A DNA stretch of 64,000 bases from an uncultured Erysipelotrichaceae bacterium (lineage in GTDB: Bacteria > Bacillota_I > Bacilli_A > Erysipelotrichales > Coprobacillaceae), in the NCBI GenBank assembly GCA_910588075.1, contig CAJUOS010000002.1, forward strand, positions 1 through 64,000, in the 5' to 3' direction. Every line of letters begins with the position of its first letter. The first letter of the stretch is position 1. Positions 43,740-52,236 of the stretch are shown in pieces. The position numbers and the translations under genes are program-made. The notes under the pieces are model-generated. The model made no database searches, was not told the DNA's origin, and saw nothing but the letters and a program-made list of their open reading frames with translations.

Positions 43740-45553
43740 TATGCTAACACCACCGTTAAACAAGTTTCCTCATATGTTACATTTTTTTCTTGTGAAGGAA
43801 TAACCTCTAAATAATTATCTGAATTTGTAACAATCATAACCACTGTATCATCATAACCTTTTTCTTTAATTTTTTGTCTATTAAATGATATCAATTTTTG
43901 ACCCATCTGAACATATTCTCCTTGTTTTATAAACGATTCAAAATATTTTCCTTCAAGTTCCACAGTATCAATACCAATATGAATTAACACTTCAATACCA
44001 TTATCTGTTTTTATTCCAATGGCATGATGTGTAGGAAATAATGTTACAATTTCACCTGAAATAGGTGCATAAATGATATCTTCATCTGGTATAATTGCAA
44101 TTCCTTTTCCTAATGCCTCACTAGAAAAAACTTTATCCTTGACTTGATTTAAACTCATAACATTCCCTTGAACTGGTGAATGAATATCTTGACTTTTTAC
44201 ACTAATATTCTTTTTTTCTTCATTTTCTTGTTCAGGAATATTTAAAAAATAAGCAGCAATAGCAGAAGCAACAATTGCAATAATAACAGCAATGACTGCA
44301 AAATAGAAATTATTATAATCACCATCACCAATCCATGCTGTTAAAGAAACAAGACCAGCAAAAGAATAACCTTTAACACCCATAATTCCTGCAAACATAC
44401 CACCAAGTCCACCACCAATCATAACAGCGATAAATGGACGACGGAATTTTACAAATACTCCATAAACTGCTGGCTCTGTAATATTCATAAATGCACTAAA
44501 AGCAGTTGTTCCAAATAATTGTCTTTGTTCTGAGTTTCTGGCACGTAAGAAATATCCAAGTAAAGCACCACCTACTGCTGCATCTGAAATCAATGAACCA
44601 ACTAAGAATATTGGATCATAACCTTGTGTTGTCAAAAAGTTCATTAAAACTGGCATAACAAAGTTTGCTGCTCCCATCATAATTAAGAAAGGTTGTAATG
44701 CCGCATATAATGCTACAACAATCCAATTTCCAATAGTATTCATTAAAAATTGACACACAAAATTAATTCCATCTCCTAACCAAGTTCCCATTGGTCCAAA
44801 TACCAATAATGTTACAGGCAAACAAATAAGCAATACTAAAACTGGTTTAAAGAAATAAGTAATAGATTGTGGTATAATTTTTGATAAAAATTGATCTACA
44901 TACCCCATCAACCAAACTGCCAAAATAATTGGGAAGAATGAATTAGAATATGTAATTGTTAATAAAGGAATACCAAAGAAATCCAATCCTTCTACACCAT
45001 TAATACCAGTTGAAAGCAATGTTACAGCTAAAGCAACTGCAAGATATGGATTAGCATTTAACTTTTTTGCACATGACATAGTCATAAAAACAGGTAAAAA
45101 GAAGAAAATAGCATTTCTTAGTGAATCAATAATAGTATATGTCGAACTTTCAGTTGAAATAATTCCTGTTAAACTTAATATTGATAAAACACCTGCCAAC
45201 ATACCTGCTGCCATCAATGGTTGTAAAATCGGTGACATCGATTCTGACATTAAATCTAAAATAGAACGCCATATGGTCGTTTTGCTTGTTTGTGTTTTTT
45301 CTTTTGTTTTTCCTAATAATTGAGATAATTCTTTATAGACATCCATAACTTGAGGTCCTATAACAACTTGAAAAACAGCCTCATTTGCTATAACGTCAAT
45401 AACTTCTTTTAATTCTTTTATCTTTTCAATATTAGCAAGACTTTGATCATTCAAAGTAAAACGTAATCTTGTTACACAATGAACAACATTAATAATATTA
45501 TCTTTTCCTCCAACAAGTTTAATAATTTGTTGGCATAAATCTTTATAATTCAT
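43739..45553 (-). CDS. bglF: beta-glucoside PTS transporter subunit IIBCA
   Basis: A 604-residue PTS permease. EIIB at residues about 1-85 with the phosphorylated Cys26 (HCVTRLRF), EIIC membrane domain about 100-430, EIIA about 450-600 with FPTHHAIGIKT and LIHIGIDT histidines. It imports and phosphorylates beta-glucosides. AGGAGG precedes the ATG. It follows the antiterminator gene directly and is expressed through the RAT/terminator leader. The bglF/bglP name is by family; substrate range is not defined. Confidence 0.94.
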   Translation of the reverse strand: MNYKDLCQQIIKLVGGKDNIINVVHCVTRLRFTLNDQSLANIEKIKELKEVIDVIANEAVFQVVIGPQVMDVYKELSQLLGKTKEKTQTSKTTIWRSILDLMSESMSPILQPLMAAGMLAGVLSILSLTGIISTESSTYTIIDSLRNAIFFFLPVFMTMSCAKKLNANPYLAVALAVTLLSTGINGVEGLDFFGIPLLTITYSNSFFPIILAVWLMGYVDQFLSKIIPQSITYFFKPVLVLLICLPVTLLVFGPMGTWLGDGINFVCQFLMNTIGNWIVVALYAALQPFLIMMGAANFVMPVLMNFLTTQGYDPIFLVGSLISDAAVGGALLGYFLRARNSEQRQLFGTTAFSAFMNITEPAVYGVFVKFRRPFIAVMIGGGLGGMFAGIMGVKGYSFAGLVSLTAWIGDGDYNNFYFAVIAVIIAIVASAIAAYFLNIPEQENEEKKNISVKSQDIHSPVQGNVMSLNQVKDKVFSSEALGKGIAIIPDEDIIYAPISGEIVTLFPTHHAIGIKTDNGIEVLIHIGIDTVELEGKYFESFIKQGEYVQMGQKLISFNRQKIKEKGYDDTVVMIVTNSDNYLEVIPSQEKNVTYEETCLTVVLA

Positions 45554-45605
45554 ATTTTTTCCTCCTATTTTATACTTCGATCAAATACACGATGAATATG
45601 TAAAA

Positions 45606-46400
45606 TCAAATAAACTTCTTCATCATGAGTAAATCACATTTAAAAACATCTTTAACATATTTTCTAATTTTCTGTACACAATAATATGCTTGAGGATATG
45701 ATTTATATATTTGTTGATAAAATTCATTTTCTTGTTCTTCTCCCCACTCATTATGTACTAATCTGTGTGCAAAATATTGAATATGAGTAACAAGACGTAC
45801 ATAATTAATTGAGTTTTCATCAAAAGGTTTTTGAAAATGATATTTAATAATAGCTAAGATATCTTTGACTGTATCCATAACTTGAATAGATTCTTCCATT
45901 TTATTTTCACTTTGAATATTAATAAAATGTAAAGCAATTGCAACACCTTCATCTTCTGGACAATCAATTGATAAGTACTGTTGAATCAGGCGCATACCAA
46001 ATAATCCTATTTGATAATGTAAAGGATAGAATTTTTTAACTTGGTAACTTAATGGATTGCCTATAAATTGTCCTTTTTTCATACGTCTTATTGTAAAATC
46101 AATATGATCAAGTAGAGTTAAAGAAAGATAATCATACATCTTTTCCTTTAAAACTTCTTCACCATATTCAATAATTTGATTTACAATTTGTAAATACTCA
46201 TCTTTTGTATTAGACAATAAATAACTAAAGTGTTCTAATTTATCATGTGAGTCTAAAACATATGTCTTTTGAATTTCTTCAGGATAAATTTCATCTCCTA
46301 CTTTTTTAAGAAAAGAAATACCTTTAGAATAAACAATCACTTCATTAGAACCTCTTTTCACAACTGCCACATTATTATTCAATATTTGGCTAATTTTCAT
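45606..46400 (-). CDS. BglG/LicT-type antiterminator, frameshifted near the C-terminus
   Basis: A 264-residue RNA-binding antiterminator: N-terminal CAT domain (residues 1-55, MKISQILNNNVAVVKRGSNE) and two PRD domains. The reading frame breaks after VFKCD and ends in a foreign tail LLMMKKFI. In the next frame the expected PRD2 end continues (FTHDEEVYLILHIHRVFDRS) to a stop at 45565-45567, giving about 278 residues, the family's normal length. One base seems missing at the T run near 45631-45633. The lost part holds the regulatory HIH histidines. AAGGAGG precedes the ATG. Confidence 0.85.
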   Translation of the reverse strand: MKISQILNNNVAVVKRGSNEVIVYSKGISFLKKVGDEIYPEEIQKTYVLDSHDKLEHFSYLLSNTKDEYLQIVNQIIEYGEEVLKEKMYDYLSLTLLDHIDFTIRRMKKGQFIGNPLSYQVKKFYPLHYQIGLFGMRLIQQYLSIDCPEDEGVAIALHFINIQSENKMEESIQVMDTVKDILAIIKYHFQKPFDENSINYVRLVTHIQYFAHRLVHNEWGEEQENEFYQQIYKSYPQAYYCVQKIRKYVKDVFKCDLLMMKKFI

Positions 46401-46419
46401 CCTTTTTCCTCCTTTCTAG

Positions 46420-46462
46420 AAAAAAAACTCAAACAACATGCTAAATACATGTTATTTGAGTT
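46420..46462 (-). terminator. leader terminator controlled by antitermination
   Basis: AACTCAAACAACATG pairs with CATGTTATTTGAGTT (14 of 15), followed on the minus strand by eight T. It overlaps the 3' edge of the RAT. Confidence 0.9.
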
Positions 46463-46487
46463 CTGCCTGCTTCCCAGTAACATACTC
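46458..46487 (-). promoter_or_regulatory. RAT, ribonucleic antiterminator of the bgl operon
   Basis: On the minus strand GTATGTTACTGGGAAGCAGG and CAGAAC follow the LicT/SacT RAT consensus (GTTACTG-loop-GCAGGCAAAAC). Binding of the antiterminator would prevent the overlapping terminator from forming. Confidence 0.88.
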
Positions 46488-46489
46488 TT

Positions 46490-46511
46490 TTTACAGCAGC
46501 ATTGCTGTAAA
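46490..46511 (-). other. additional leader hairpin 5' of the RAT
   Basis: TTTACAGCA, 4 bases, TGCTGTAAA: perfect 9-bp stem two bases upstream of the RAT in the transcript. Its role is unknown; it may protect or present the RAT. Confidence 0.6.
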
Positions 46512-46528
46512 GTTTTCTTTCTACTCTC

Positions 46529-46556
46529 ATTATAGCAATGTCTACACATTTGTCAA
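46529..46556 (-). promoter_or_regulatory. bgl operon promoter
   Basis: On the minus strand TTGACA (46551-46556), 16 bases, TATAAT (46529-46534). Confidence 0.8.
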
Positions 46557-46566
46557 GCGCTTTCAT
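46551..46566 (-). promoter_or_regulatory. cre-like site overlapping the bgl -35 box
   Basis: ATGAAAGCGCTTGACA on the minus strand fits the CcpA cre consensus (TGWAARCGYTWNCA) with about one mismatch and includes the -35 hexamer, consistent with catabolite repression. Confidence 0.7.
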
Positions 46567-46570
46567 ACAT

Positions 46571-47440
46571 TTACAAATATTGTATAATGGTTTCCATTTG
46601 TGGAGAAACCCATTTATCTTTGTGGTATAGAAGTTGTTTCCATACTTCTATTTGAATACCTTCAACATTTAAACATTTTACTTTACCTTCCTTTATAGAT
46701 TCCCTTACCACATATTCTGGTAGTAAAGAAACACCTGCCCCTTGTTCAATCAATGAACAAATTAAATGAGTACTACCTAATTCTAATACTGGTTGAACCT
46801 CTAAAGATATTTTTGCTAATTCTTCATCAAAAATACGACGATAACTCATTCCTTTCTCTGTTAAAAGAAATGGATATGAAATTAAATCATGGATTGTAAC
46901 TTTATCTTTACTAGCAAGAGGATGATTATTTCCAACAACAAAACAAGTTGATATTTTTTCTTCTTTAACAATGACATATTCTGTATTATAGATATGATTA
47001 TCTAAGGTTAAAATCATATCTACTTCATTATGATTTAATAAACGAAACAATTCTTCTGTTCCTGCTGAAGTTATTTTAAGTGTAATATGAGGAAACATTT
47101 TCATAAATTCTACAAATTTATCTTTTAATAATGAATAGGTTAATGAATCAGCCAAGGCTAAACGTACATGCCCGTATATTGATTGTTTATTTTGAATAGA
47201 ATTTTCTAATTTTTTTGTTAATTTCATCATTTGATGAGCATAATCAAGAACTTCTCTTCCTTTATCAGTTAATGCTATTGTATGATAAATTCTTTCAAAT
47301 AGCTGACAATTCAATTCATTTTCCAATTGTTTGATTTGAAAAGATATTGTTGATTGAGAATATCCCAAAACTTCTGCAGCTTTTGTAAAGCTATTTAATT
47401 CTGCAACATGAATAAATGTATTTAAGTTTTTAATATCCAT
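46571..47440 (-). CDS. LysR family transcriptional regulator
   Basis: A 289-residue LysR-type regulator. N-terminal winged HTH (residues 1-60: TFIHVAELNSFTKAAEVLGYSQSTIS) and a substrate-binding domain of the periplasmic-protein type. It is divergent from the AGCS symporter (114-base gap), which is its most likely target. It ends 5 bases before the cre-like site of the bgl promoter, so read-through into that operon is possible. The effector is unknown. Confidence 0.92.
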   Translation of the reverse strand: MDIKNLNTFIHVAELNSFTKAAEVLGYSQSTISFQIKQLENELNCQLFERIYHTIALTDKGREVLDYAHQMMKLTKKLENSIQNKQSIYGHVRLALADSLTYSLLKDKFVEFMKMFPHITLKITSAGTEELFRLLNHNEVDMILTLDNHIYNTEYVIVKEEKISTCFVVGNNHPLASKDKVTIHDLISYPFLLTEKGMSYRRIFDEELAKISLEVQPVLELGSTHLICSLIEQGAGVSLLPEYVVRESIKEGKVKCLNVEGIQIEVWKQLLYHKDKWVSPQMETIIQYL

Positions 47441-47488
47441 TTTATTTCTCCATTTAATTTTTCGATTATAATTATTGTTTTTATCAAT

Positions 47489-47517
47489 TTTACGAATGAT
47501 ATATTCTAATATATACT
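47489..47517 (+). promoter_or_regulatory. promoter of the AGCS symporter gene
   Basis: TTTACG (47489-47494), 17 bases, TATACT (47512-47517). Confidence 0.5.
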
Positions 47518-47553
47518 ATATATAAAGAAATTACAAATATAAGGAGTTCAAAA

Positions 47554-48936
47554 ATGATACAGGACATAATTCAATATATATATCAATTATTATGGGGAGA
47601 TTTAATAACAATTCCTTTACCTGGAGGAAGTTCTATTGGTTTATCTTTATTAGTTCTTATTCTTATTCCTTCAGGCATATATTTTACAATTAAAACACGC
47701 TTTCTTCCTTTTAGACTTTTTCCTGAAATGTTAAAGGTTGTTATGGAAAAAAAGAACGTAACTCAAAAAAATTCTATCTCTGGTGTTCAAGCATTAATTA
47801 TTTCTACTGCCACAAGAGTAGGAATGGGAAATCTTGTAGGTGTTGTCGCTGCTATTTCAGCAGGTGGTGCTGGTGCTGTTTTTTGGATGTGGATCACTGC
47901 ATTGCTAGGTTCATCAACAGCATTTATTGAAGCTACATTAGCTCAATTATATAAAGAAAAAGATCCTCTCTATGGAGGATATAGAGGTGGCCCTGCCTAT
48001 TATATTCATCACCTTTTTCAATCCAAAAATAACAAAAGATATTCTCTTATTGCCCTGTTATTCGCTATTTCTGGTTTAATATGTTGGTGTGGAATTAGTC
48101 AAGTTATTGGTAATTCTGTTTCATCTGCATTTGAAAATGCTTTTCATATACCACCATTATATACAACAGTTATTTTGGTTTTTGTTGCTGCAGTTATTGT
48201 TTTACGTAAAAATGCAACAGTTAAAGTTTTAGATATTATTGTTCCTATTATGGCAAGTTTTTACTTTTTAATTACATTATTTATTATCATTACAAATATA
48301 ACGCAAATTCCTATTGTATTCCAACAGATTATTAGTGAAGCTTTTGGTTTTAAACAAGTTGTTGCTGGAGGATTTGGGGCTGTCTTAATGAATGGAATAA
48401 AACGTGGGTTGTTTTCTAATGAAGCAGGTTCTGGTTCTGCTCCATGTGCTGCTGCTTCTGCTGATGTTAGTCATCCAGTTAAAGAAGGATTATTACAATC
48501 TTTTGGTGTCTTTATTGATACAATACTTATATGTAGTTGTTCAGCTATGATTATGCTTTTAACTCCTAGCCACCTTACTCAAGGTTTAGAAGGAATGAGT
48601 CTTTTACAAGCAGCTATGCATTATCATATGGGAGATTTTGGTGTTATTTTTATTGCTATTATTCTTTGGATGTTTAGCTTCTCTACATTTATTGGTATTC
48701 TTTTTTATGCACGATCTAATGTTGCTTATATTTTTAAAGATAATTGGTTATCACAAACACTTTATAAAATATTAGCATTGATTATGCTGTTTATTGGTGG
48801 TTTAGCAACTTATACTTTTGTATGGGATTTGGGTGATATTGGTGTAGGTCTGATGACAATCTTTAATATGATTGCTTTATTTCCATTATCAAAACAAGTC
48901 ATCCAATCTCTAAAAGATTATGAACATAAATCATAA
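47554..48936 (+). CDS. alanine or glycine:cation symporter family (AGCS) protein
   Basis: A 460-residue membrane symporter with about 10-11 helices. Family signatures are visible: GVQALIISTATRVGMGNLVGVVAAI (residues about 78-102), WMWITALLGSSTAFIEATLAQ and NGIKRGLFSNEAGSGSAPCAAA (about 288-309). It takes up alanine, glycine or a related small amino acid with Na+ or H+. AAGGAG precedes the ATG. The substrate is not resolved. Confidence 0.93.
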   Translation: MIQDIIQYIYQLLWGDLITIPLPGGSSIGLSLLVLILIPSGIYFTIKTRFLPFRLFPEMLKVVMEKKNVTQKNSISGVQALIISTATRVGMGNLVGVVAAISAGGAGAVFWMWITALLGSSTAFIEATLAQLYKEKDPLYGGYRGGPAYYIHHLFQSKNNKRYSLIALLFAISGLICWCGISQVIGNSVSSAFENAFHIPPLYTTVILVFVAAVIVLRKNATVKVLDIIVPIMASFYFLITLFIIITNITQIPIVFQQIISEAFGFKQVVAGGFGAVLMNGIKRGLFSNEAGSGSAPCAAASADVSHPVKEGLLQSFGVFIDTILICSCSAMIMLLTPSHLTQGLEGMSLLQAAMHYHMGDFGVIFIAIILWMFSFSTFIGILFYARSNVAYIFKDNWLSQTLYKILALIMLFIGGLATYTFVWDLGDIGVGLMTIFNMIALFPLSKQVIQSLKDYEHKS

Positions 48937-48949
48937 AATTATTTTTTAT

Positions 48950-49281
48950 TGACTTTAAATAGTGAAAAACTATAAAGTTTACAAATAAAGAAGTTAATAA
49001 TAGTAAATACATATATAATAATGTTCCAAAAGTCCCTCCATAATAATACATCTTACAACAATCATTATTGGTAATAAATGATTGTTTTTTTGTATTTCTC
49101 TTGTATATACATCTTTCAATAAATAATCTAAAAAATATTACTTAAAAAATAATATTATTGATATCAGGCTGACTTCTCATTTTGATATAGATTGTCTTGA
49201 TACATTTAATTGATCTACTAATTGTTGTTGTAATAAATGCTTTTCTTTTCTCAAATTAAATCATTTATTCTTAAACTTCAT
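48950..49281 (-). pseudogene. decayed XRE-type HTH regulator
   Basis: On the minus strand, with AAGGAG before an ATG at 49281, the reading is MKFKNK-stop-FNLRKEKHLLQQQLVDQ, LNVSRQSISK-stop-EVS, then after a further stop FLDYLLKDVYTREI. This is the usual XRE pattern (FNLRKEKGLSQEQLADQLNVSRQSISKWE ... DYLLKDEYTREI), with the conserved Trp codon turned into TGA. PDINNI is found in a shifted frame. Further downstream a hydrophobic stretch (MYYYGGTFGTLLYMYLLLLT) could be the remains of a membrane domain. It fills most of the 48937-49439 gap. Confidence 0.65.
49058..49092 (+). terminator. terminator downstream of the AGCS gene
   Basis: ACAATCATT and AATGATTGT pair perfectly and are followed by seven T on the plus strand. 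It lies inside the decayed regulator, about 120 bases after the symporter stop. Confidence 0.7.
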
Positions 49282-49375
49282 TTTTACTCCTTCTTTCCAA
49301 TTCTCATAATATGTTTATAAACCATTATCAACATAAACCTCTTTGAAATTACATACATAATAGTTGTAAAAACTT

Positions 49376-49404
49376 TTGATTTCTTTATGCAAATATTATA
49401 TAAT
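49376..49404 (+). promoter_or_regulatory. promoter of the 49440 gene
   Basis: TTGATT (49376-49381), 17 bases, TATAAT (49399-49404). Confidence 0.65.
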
Positions 49405-49439
49405 TACTTATAGCAAATATATAGAAAGGAAATTTTATT

Positions 49440-49973
49440 ATGGGAAAATATGTATATGTATCTATTGCCACTAGGATTATTGTTTCAAAGAAGGATTACT
49501 TTCATTATATCATTTCAACTTTAGAAATTATTGAAAAGATGGGACATTACTTTCATCTTGATTTATATCTTCAAAGTGAAGATAACAATTTTGTTTATTT
49601 TGATTTAAAAGAAACAGTTATTAAAGATTATTTATGTTCTTTTTTAAAAGAGCATACTATTCACAATACTGAATTACATAATGTTGATAAATATTTAGAT
49701 AATATAAAACTTTTAAAAAATAAAACAACCTCTGAAGTTATTAAATATATTCAAAATGAAGATATTGATTATTTTAATTTTTATAATTCTTGTCATTTAA
49801 AACAAACTTATTTAGATGATGAATTAAAATTATATTTTGAAGGTATTAACTATATTTTTGATGAAACAATTTTTATGGGAAATTGTAATCAGCTTTTTAA
49901 ATATATTCATTATAGAATAAGAGCTTTACAGCAAAATCCTTTAGAGGGAACAACTTTTATTGATATGTCTTAA
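49440..49973 (+). CDS. hypothetical protein
   Basis: A 177-residue protein of unknown function. It has no signal peptide or membrane segment and is rich in Asp, Asn, Tyr and Phe. The N-terminal strand-like GKYVYVSIATRIIVSKKDYF is followed by helical stretches. No family is recognised. AAAGGAAA precedes the ATG, a good promoter lies upstream and a strong terminator downstream, so it is a real single-gene unit. Codon use matches its neighbours. Confidence 0.75.
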   Translation: MGKYVYVSIATRIIVSKKDYFHYIISTLEIIEKMGHYFHLDLYLQSEDNNFVYFDLKETVIKDYLCSFLKEHTIHNTELHNVDKYLDNIKLLKNKTTSEVIKYIQNEDIDYFNFYNSCHLKQTYLDDELKLYFEGINYIFDETIFMGNCNQLFKYIHYRIRALQQNPLEGTTFIDMS

Positions 49974-49977
49974 TGAT

Positions 49978-50003
49978 GACAACCTATTGGTTGTCTTTTT
50001 TTT
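49978..50003 (+). terminator. terminator of the 49440 gene
   Basis: GACAACC, 4 bases, GGTTGTC, then eight T. Confidence 0.9.
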
Positions 50004-50021
50004 AAAAGTTTACTTTGTTAT

Positions 50022-50050
50022 TTGAACTTAGACTTTGTTTCATGTATAAT
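50022..50050 (+). promoter_or_regulatory. promoter of the queuosine operon
   Basis: TTGAAC (50022-50027), 17 bases, TATAAT (50045-50050). Confidence 0.7.
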
Positions 50051-50076
50051 GAGTTGTGCTAAAAAGAGGTGAAAAA

Positions 50077-51210
50077 ATGGAAGGTTTTTGGTATGAATTA
50101 AAACATGTTTGTAAACAATCTGGCGCAAGATATGGTATTTTACATACTCCTCATGGTGATGTTGAAACACCTATGTTTATGCCTGTTGGAACGCTTGCAA
50201 CTGTGAAAGGAATTTCTCCTGAACAATTAAAAGATATGAATTCTCAAGTCATTCTTGCTAATACTTATCATTTATGGTTAAGACCTGGTGAAGATGTGGT
50301 TAAAATGGCTGGCGGATTACATCAATTTATGAATTATGATGGGCCAATTTTAACAGATAGTGGTGGTTTTCAAGTTTTTTCTTTAGGAAAGACAAGAAAG
50401 ATTGAAGAAGAAGGAGTTACTTTTAAAAGTATTGTTGATGGAAAAAAATTATTTTTATCTCCTGAAAAATCTATTCAAATTCAAAATGATTTAGGAGCAG
50501 ACATTATTATGAGTTTTGATGAATGTGCTCCATATCCTTCTACACATGAATATATGAAAAAAAGTGTTGAAAGAACAATTCGTTGGGCAAAACGTGGAAA
50601 AGAAGCTCATAAAAGAAATGATCAAGCTTTGTTTGGAATTGTTCAAGGAGGAGAATTTGAAGATTTAAGAGAACTCAGCGCTAAAGAATTGGTCAAACTG
50701 GATTTTCCAGGATATTCTATTGGTGGTACAAGTGTTGGTGAACCTAAAGATGTGATGTATAAAATGATTGATGATGCTATAAAATGGTTACCAACAGATA
50801 AACCTCGTTATTTGATGGGTGTTGGTAATCCTATTGATTTAATTGAAGGGGCTATCCGAGGAATTGATATGTTTGATTGTGTTTTACCAACGAGAGTAGC
50901 TAGACATGGTGCTTTAATGACTCATTATGGACGTATGAATATTAATAATGAGAAATATAAATATGATTTTCATCCAATAGATGATCAATGTCATTGTTAT
51001 ACTTGTCAAAATTATACAAGAGCTTATTTAAGACATTTACATAAATGTGATGAAATTTTTGGAAAAAGTTTATTATCTATCCATAATGTTGCTTTTTTAT
51101 TACAATTAAGTGAAGATATAAGAAAAGCAATTCAAGAAGATCGTTTATTAGATTTTAAAGAAGAATTTTTAAATCAATATGGTAGAGATGTATATGAAAG
51201 GGCGTTTTAA
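50077..51210 (+). CDS. tgt: queuine/preQ1 tRNA-guanine transglycosylase
   Basis: A 377-residue enzyme that exchanges guanine-34 of certain tRNAs for preQ1. Seen: LTDSGGFQVFSL with a catalytic Asp, GIVQGGEF, YLMGVGNP, MFDCVLPTRVARHG with the nucleophile Asp, and the zinc site CHCYTCQNYTRAY with a later His. The ATG at 50077 follows AGAGGTG; an in-frame GTG at 50056 is only 6 bases after the -10 box. It is the first gene of tgt-queA-queH. No preQ1 riboswitch fits in the short leader. Confidence 0.96.
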   Translation: MEGFWYELKHVCKQSGARYGILHTPHGDVETPMFMPVGTLATVKGISPEQLKDMNSQVILANTYHLWLRPGEDVVKMAGGLHQFMNYDGPILTDSGGFQVFSLGKTRKIEEEGVTFKSIVDGKKLFLSPEKSIQIQNDLGADIIMSFDECAPYPSTHEYMKKSVERTIRWAKRGKEAHKRNDQALFGIVQGGEFEDLRELSAKELVKLDFPGYSIGGTSVGEPKDVMYKMIDDAIKWLPTDKPRYLMGVGNPIDLIEGAIRGIDMFDCVLPTRVARHGALMTHYGRMNINNEKYKYDFHPIDDQCHCYTCQNYTRAYLRHLHKCDEIFGKSLLSIHNVAFLLQLSEDIRKAIQEDRLLDFKEEFLNQYGRDVYERAF

Positions 51211-52236
51211 ATGAAAATTAGTGAATTCGATTATCATTTACCTGAAGAATTAATTGCACAAACTCCAATAAGTCAAAGAGATACTTCTCGTTTAATGGTA
51301 CTAAATAGAAAAACAGAAACAATTGAAGATAAGCATTTTTATAATATTCTTGATTATTTACATTCAGGTGATATTTTAGTAAGAAATAATACAAAAGTTA
51401 TTCCTGCAAGATTATATGGTATCAAAGAAGAAACAAATGGTCATGTTGAAGTATTATTATTAAAAGATATGGGTAATGATATTTGGGAGTGTCTTGTAGG
51501 TAATGCAAAAATTGTTAAACTTAACACAACTATTACTTTTGGTGATGGTTCTTTAAAAGCTCAATGTATAGAAATAAAAGAAGAAGGAATTAGAATTTTT
51601 AAAATGATATATGAGGGTATTTTTTATCAAGTTCTTGATAAGTTAGGAATTATGCCATTACCTCCATATATCAAAGAAAGACTAAATGATCCTTCACGCT
51701 ATCAAACAGTCTATGCTAAAGTTGAAGGAAGTGCTGCTGCCCCTACTGCAGGATTACATTTTACTGATGAAATTCTTGAAAAAGTAAAAAAGAAAGGTAT
51801 TGAAGTTTTAGATGTTACTTTACATGTTGGATTAGGAACTTTTAGACCTGTAAAAGTAGATGATGTCAATGATCATCATATGCATAGTGAATTTTACATG
51901 ATTGATGAAGTTGTTGCTGAAAAGTTAAACCAAGCTAAAGCAAATGGTCAACGAATTATTAGTGTAGGAACGACTTCTACACGTACTCTTGAAGCCAATT
52001 ATAAAAAATATGGACAATTCAAAGCAATCCAAGAAAGTACTAATATTTTTATATATCCTGGATATCAATTTGAAGCAATCGATGCTTTAATAACAAATTT
52101 CCATTTACCAAAATCAACATTAGTTATGTTAGTTAGTGCTTTTGCAAATAAAGATTATATTATGAAAGCATATCATCATGCTGTTGAAGAAAAATATCGT
52201 TTTTTCTCATTTGGTGATTGTATGTTTATTCAATAA
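51211..52236 (+). CDS. queA: S-adenosylmethionine:tRNA ribosyltransferase-isomerase
   Basis: A 341-residue enzyme that uses the ribosyl part of SAM to turn preQ1-tRNA into epoxyqueuosine-tRNA. It has the N-terminal YHLPEELIAQTPISQRDTSRLM, the central GSAAAPTAGLHFT (residues about 173-185) and THFHLP-like TNFHLPKSTLVMLVSAF. It begins at the base after the tgt stop and overlaps queH by one base, so the three genes are tightly coupled. Confidence 0.96.
   Translation: MKISEFDYHLPEELIAQTPISQRDTSRLMVLNRKTETIEDKHFYNILDYLHSGDILVRNNTKVIPARLYGIKEETNGHVEVLLLKDMGNDIWECLVGNAKIVKLNTTITFGDGSLKAQCIEIKEEGIRIFKMIYEGIFYQVLDKLGIMPLPPYIKERLNDPSRYQTVYAKVEGSAAAPTAGLHFTDEILEKVKKKGIEVLDVTLHVGLGTFRPVKVDDVNDHHMHSEFYMIDEVVAEKLNQAKANGQRIISVGTTSTRTLEANYKKYGQFKAIQESTNIFIYPGYQFEAIDALITNFHLPKSTLVMLVSAFANKDYIMKAYHHAVEEKYRFFSFGDCMFIQ

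Noticed and set aside
43740..43763. Longer start for the second GH1 gene
   Set aside because: It would lie inside the PTS gene; the ATG overlapping the PTS stop has a better binding site and matches GH1 N-termini.
49093..49281. TGA read as Trp in the XRE-like region, suggesting a changed genetic code
   Set aside because: Genes across the window use TGG for Trp and TGA as a stop (for example at 29893), and the region also has a TAA; a pseudogene explains it.
50051..50076. preQ1 riboswitch before the queuosine operon
   Set aside because: The promoter leaves only about 20 bases of leader, too short for the aptamer.
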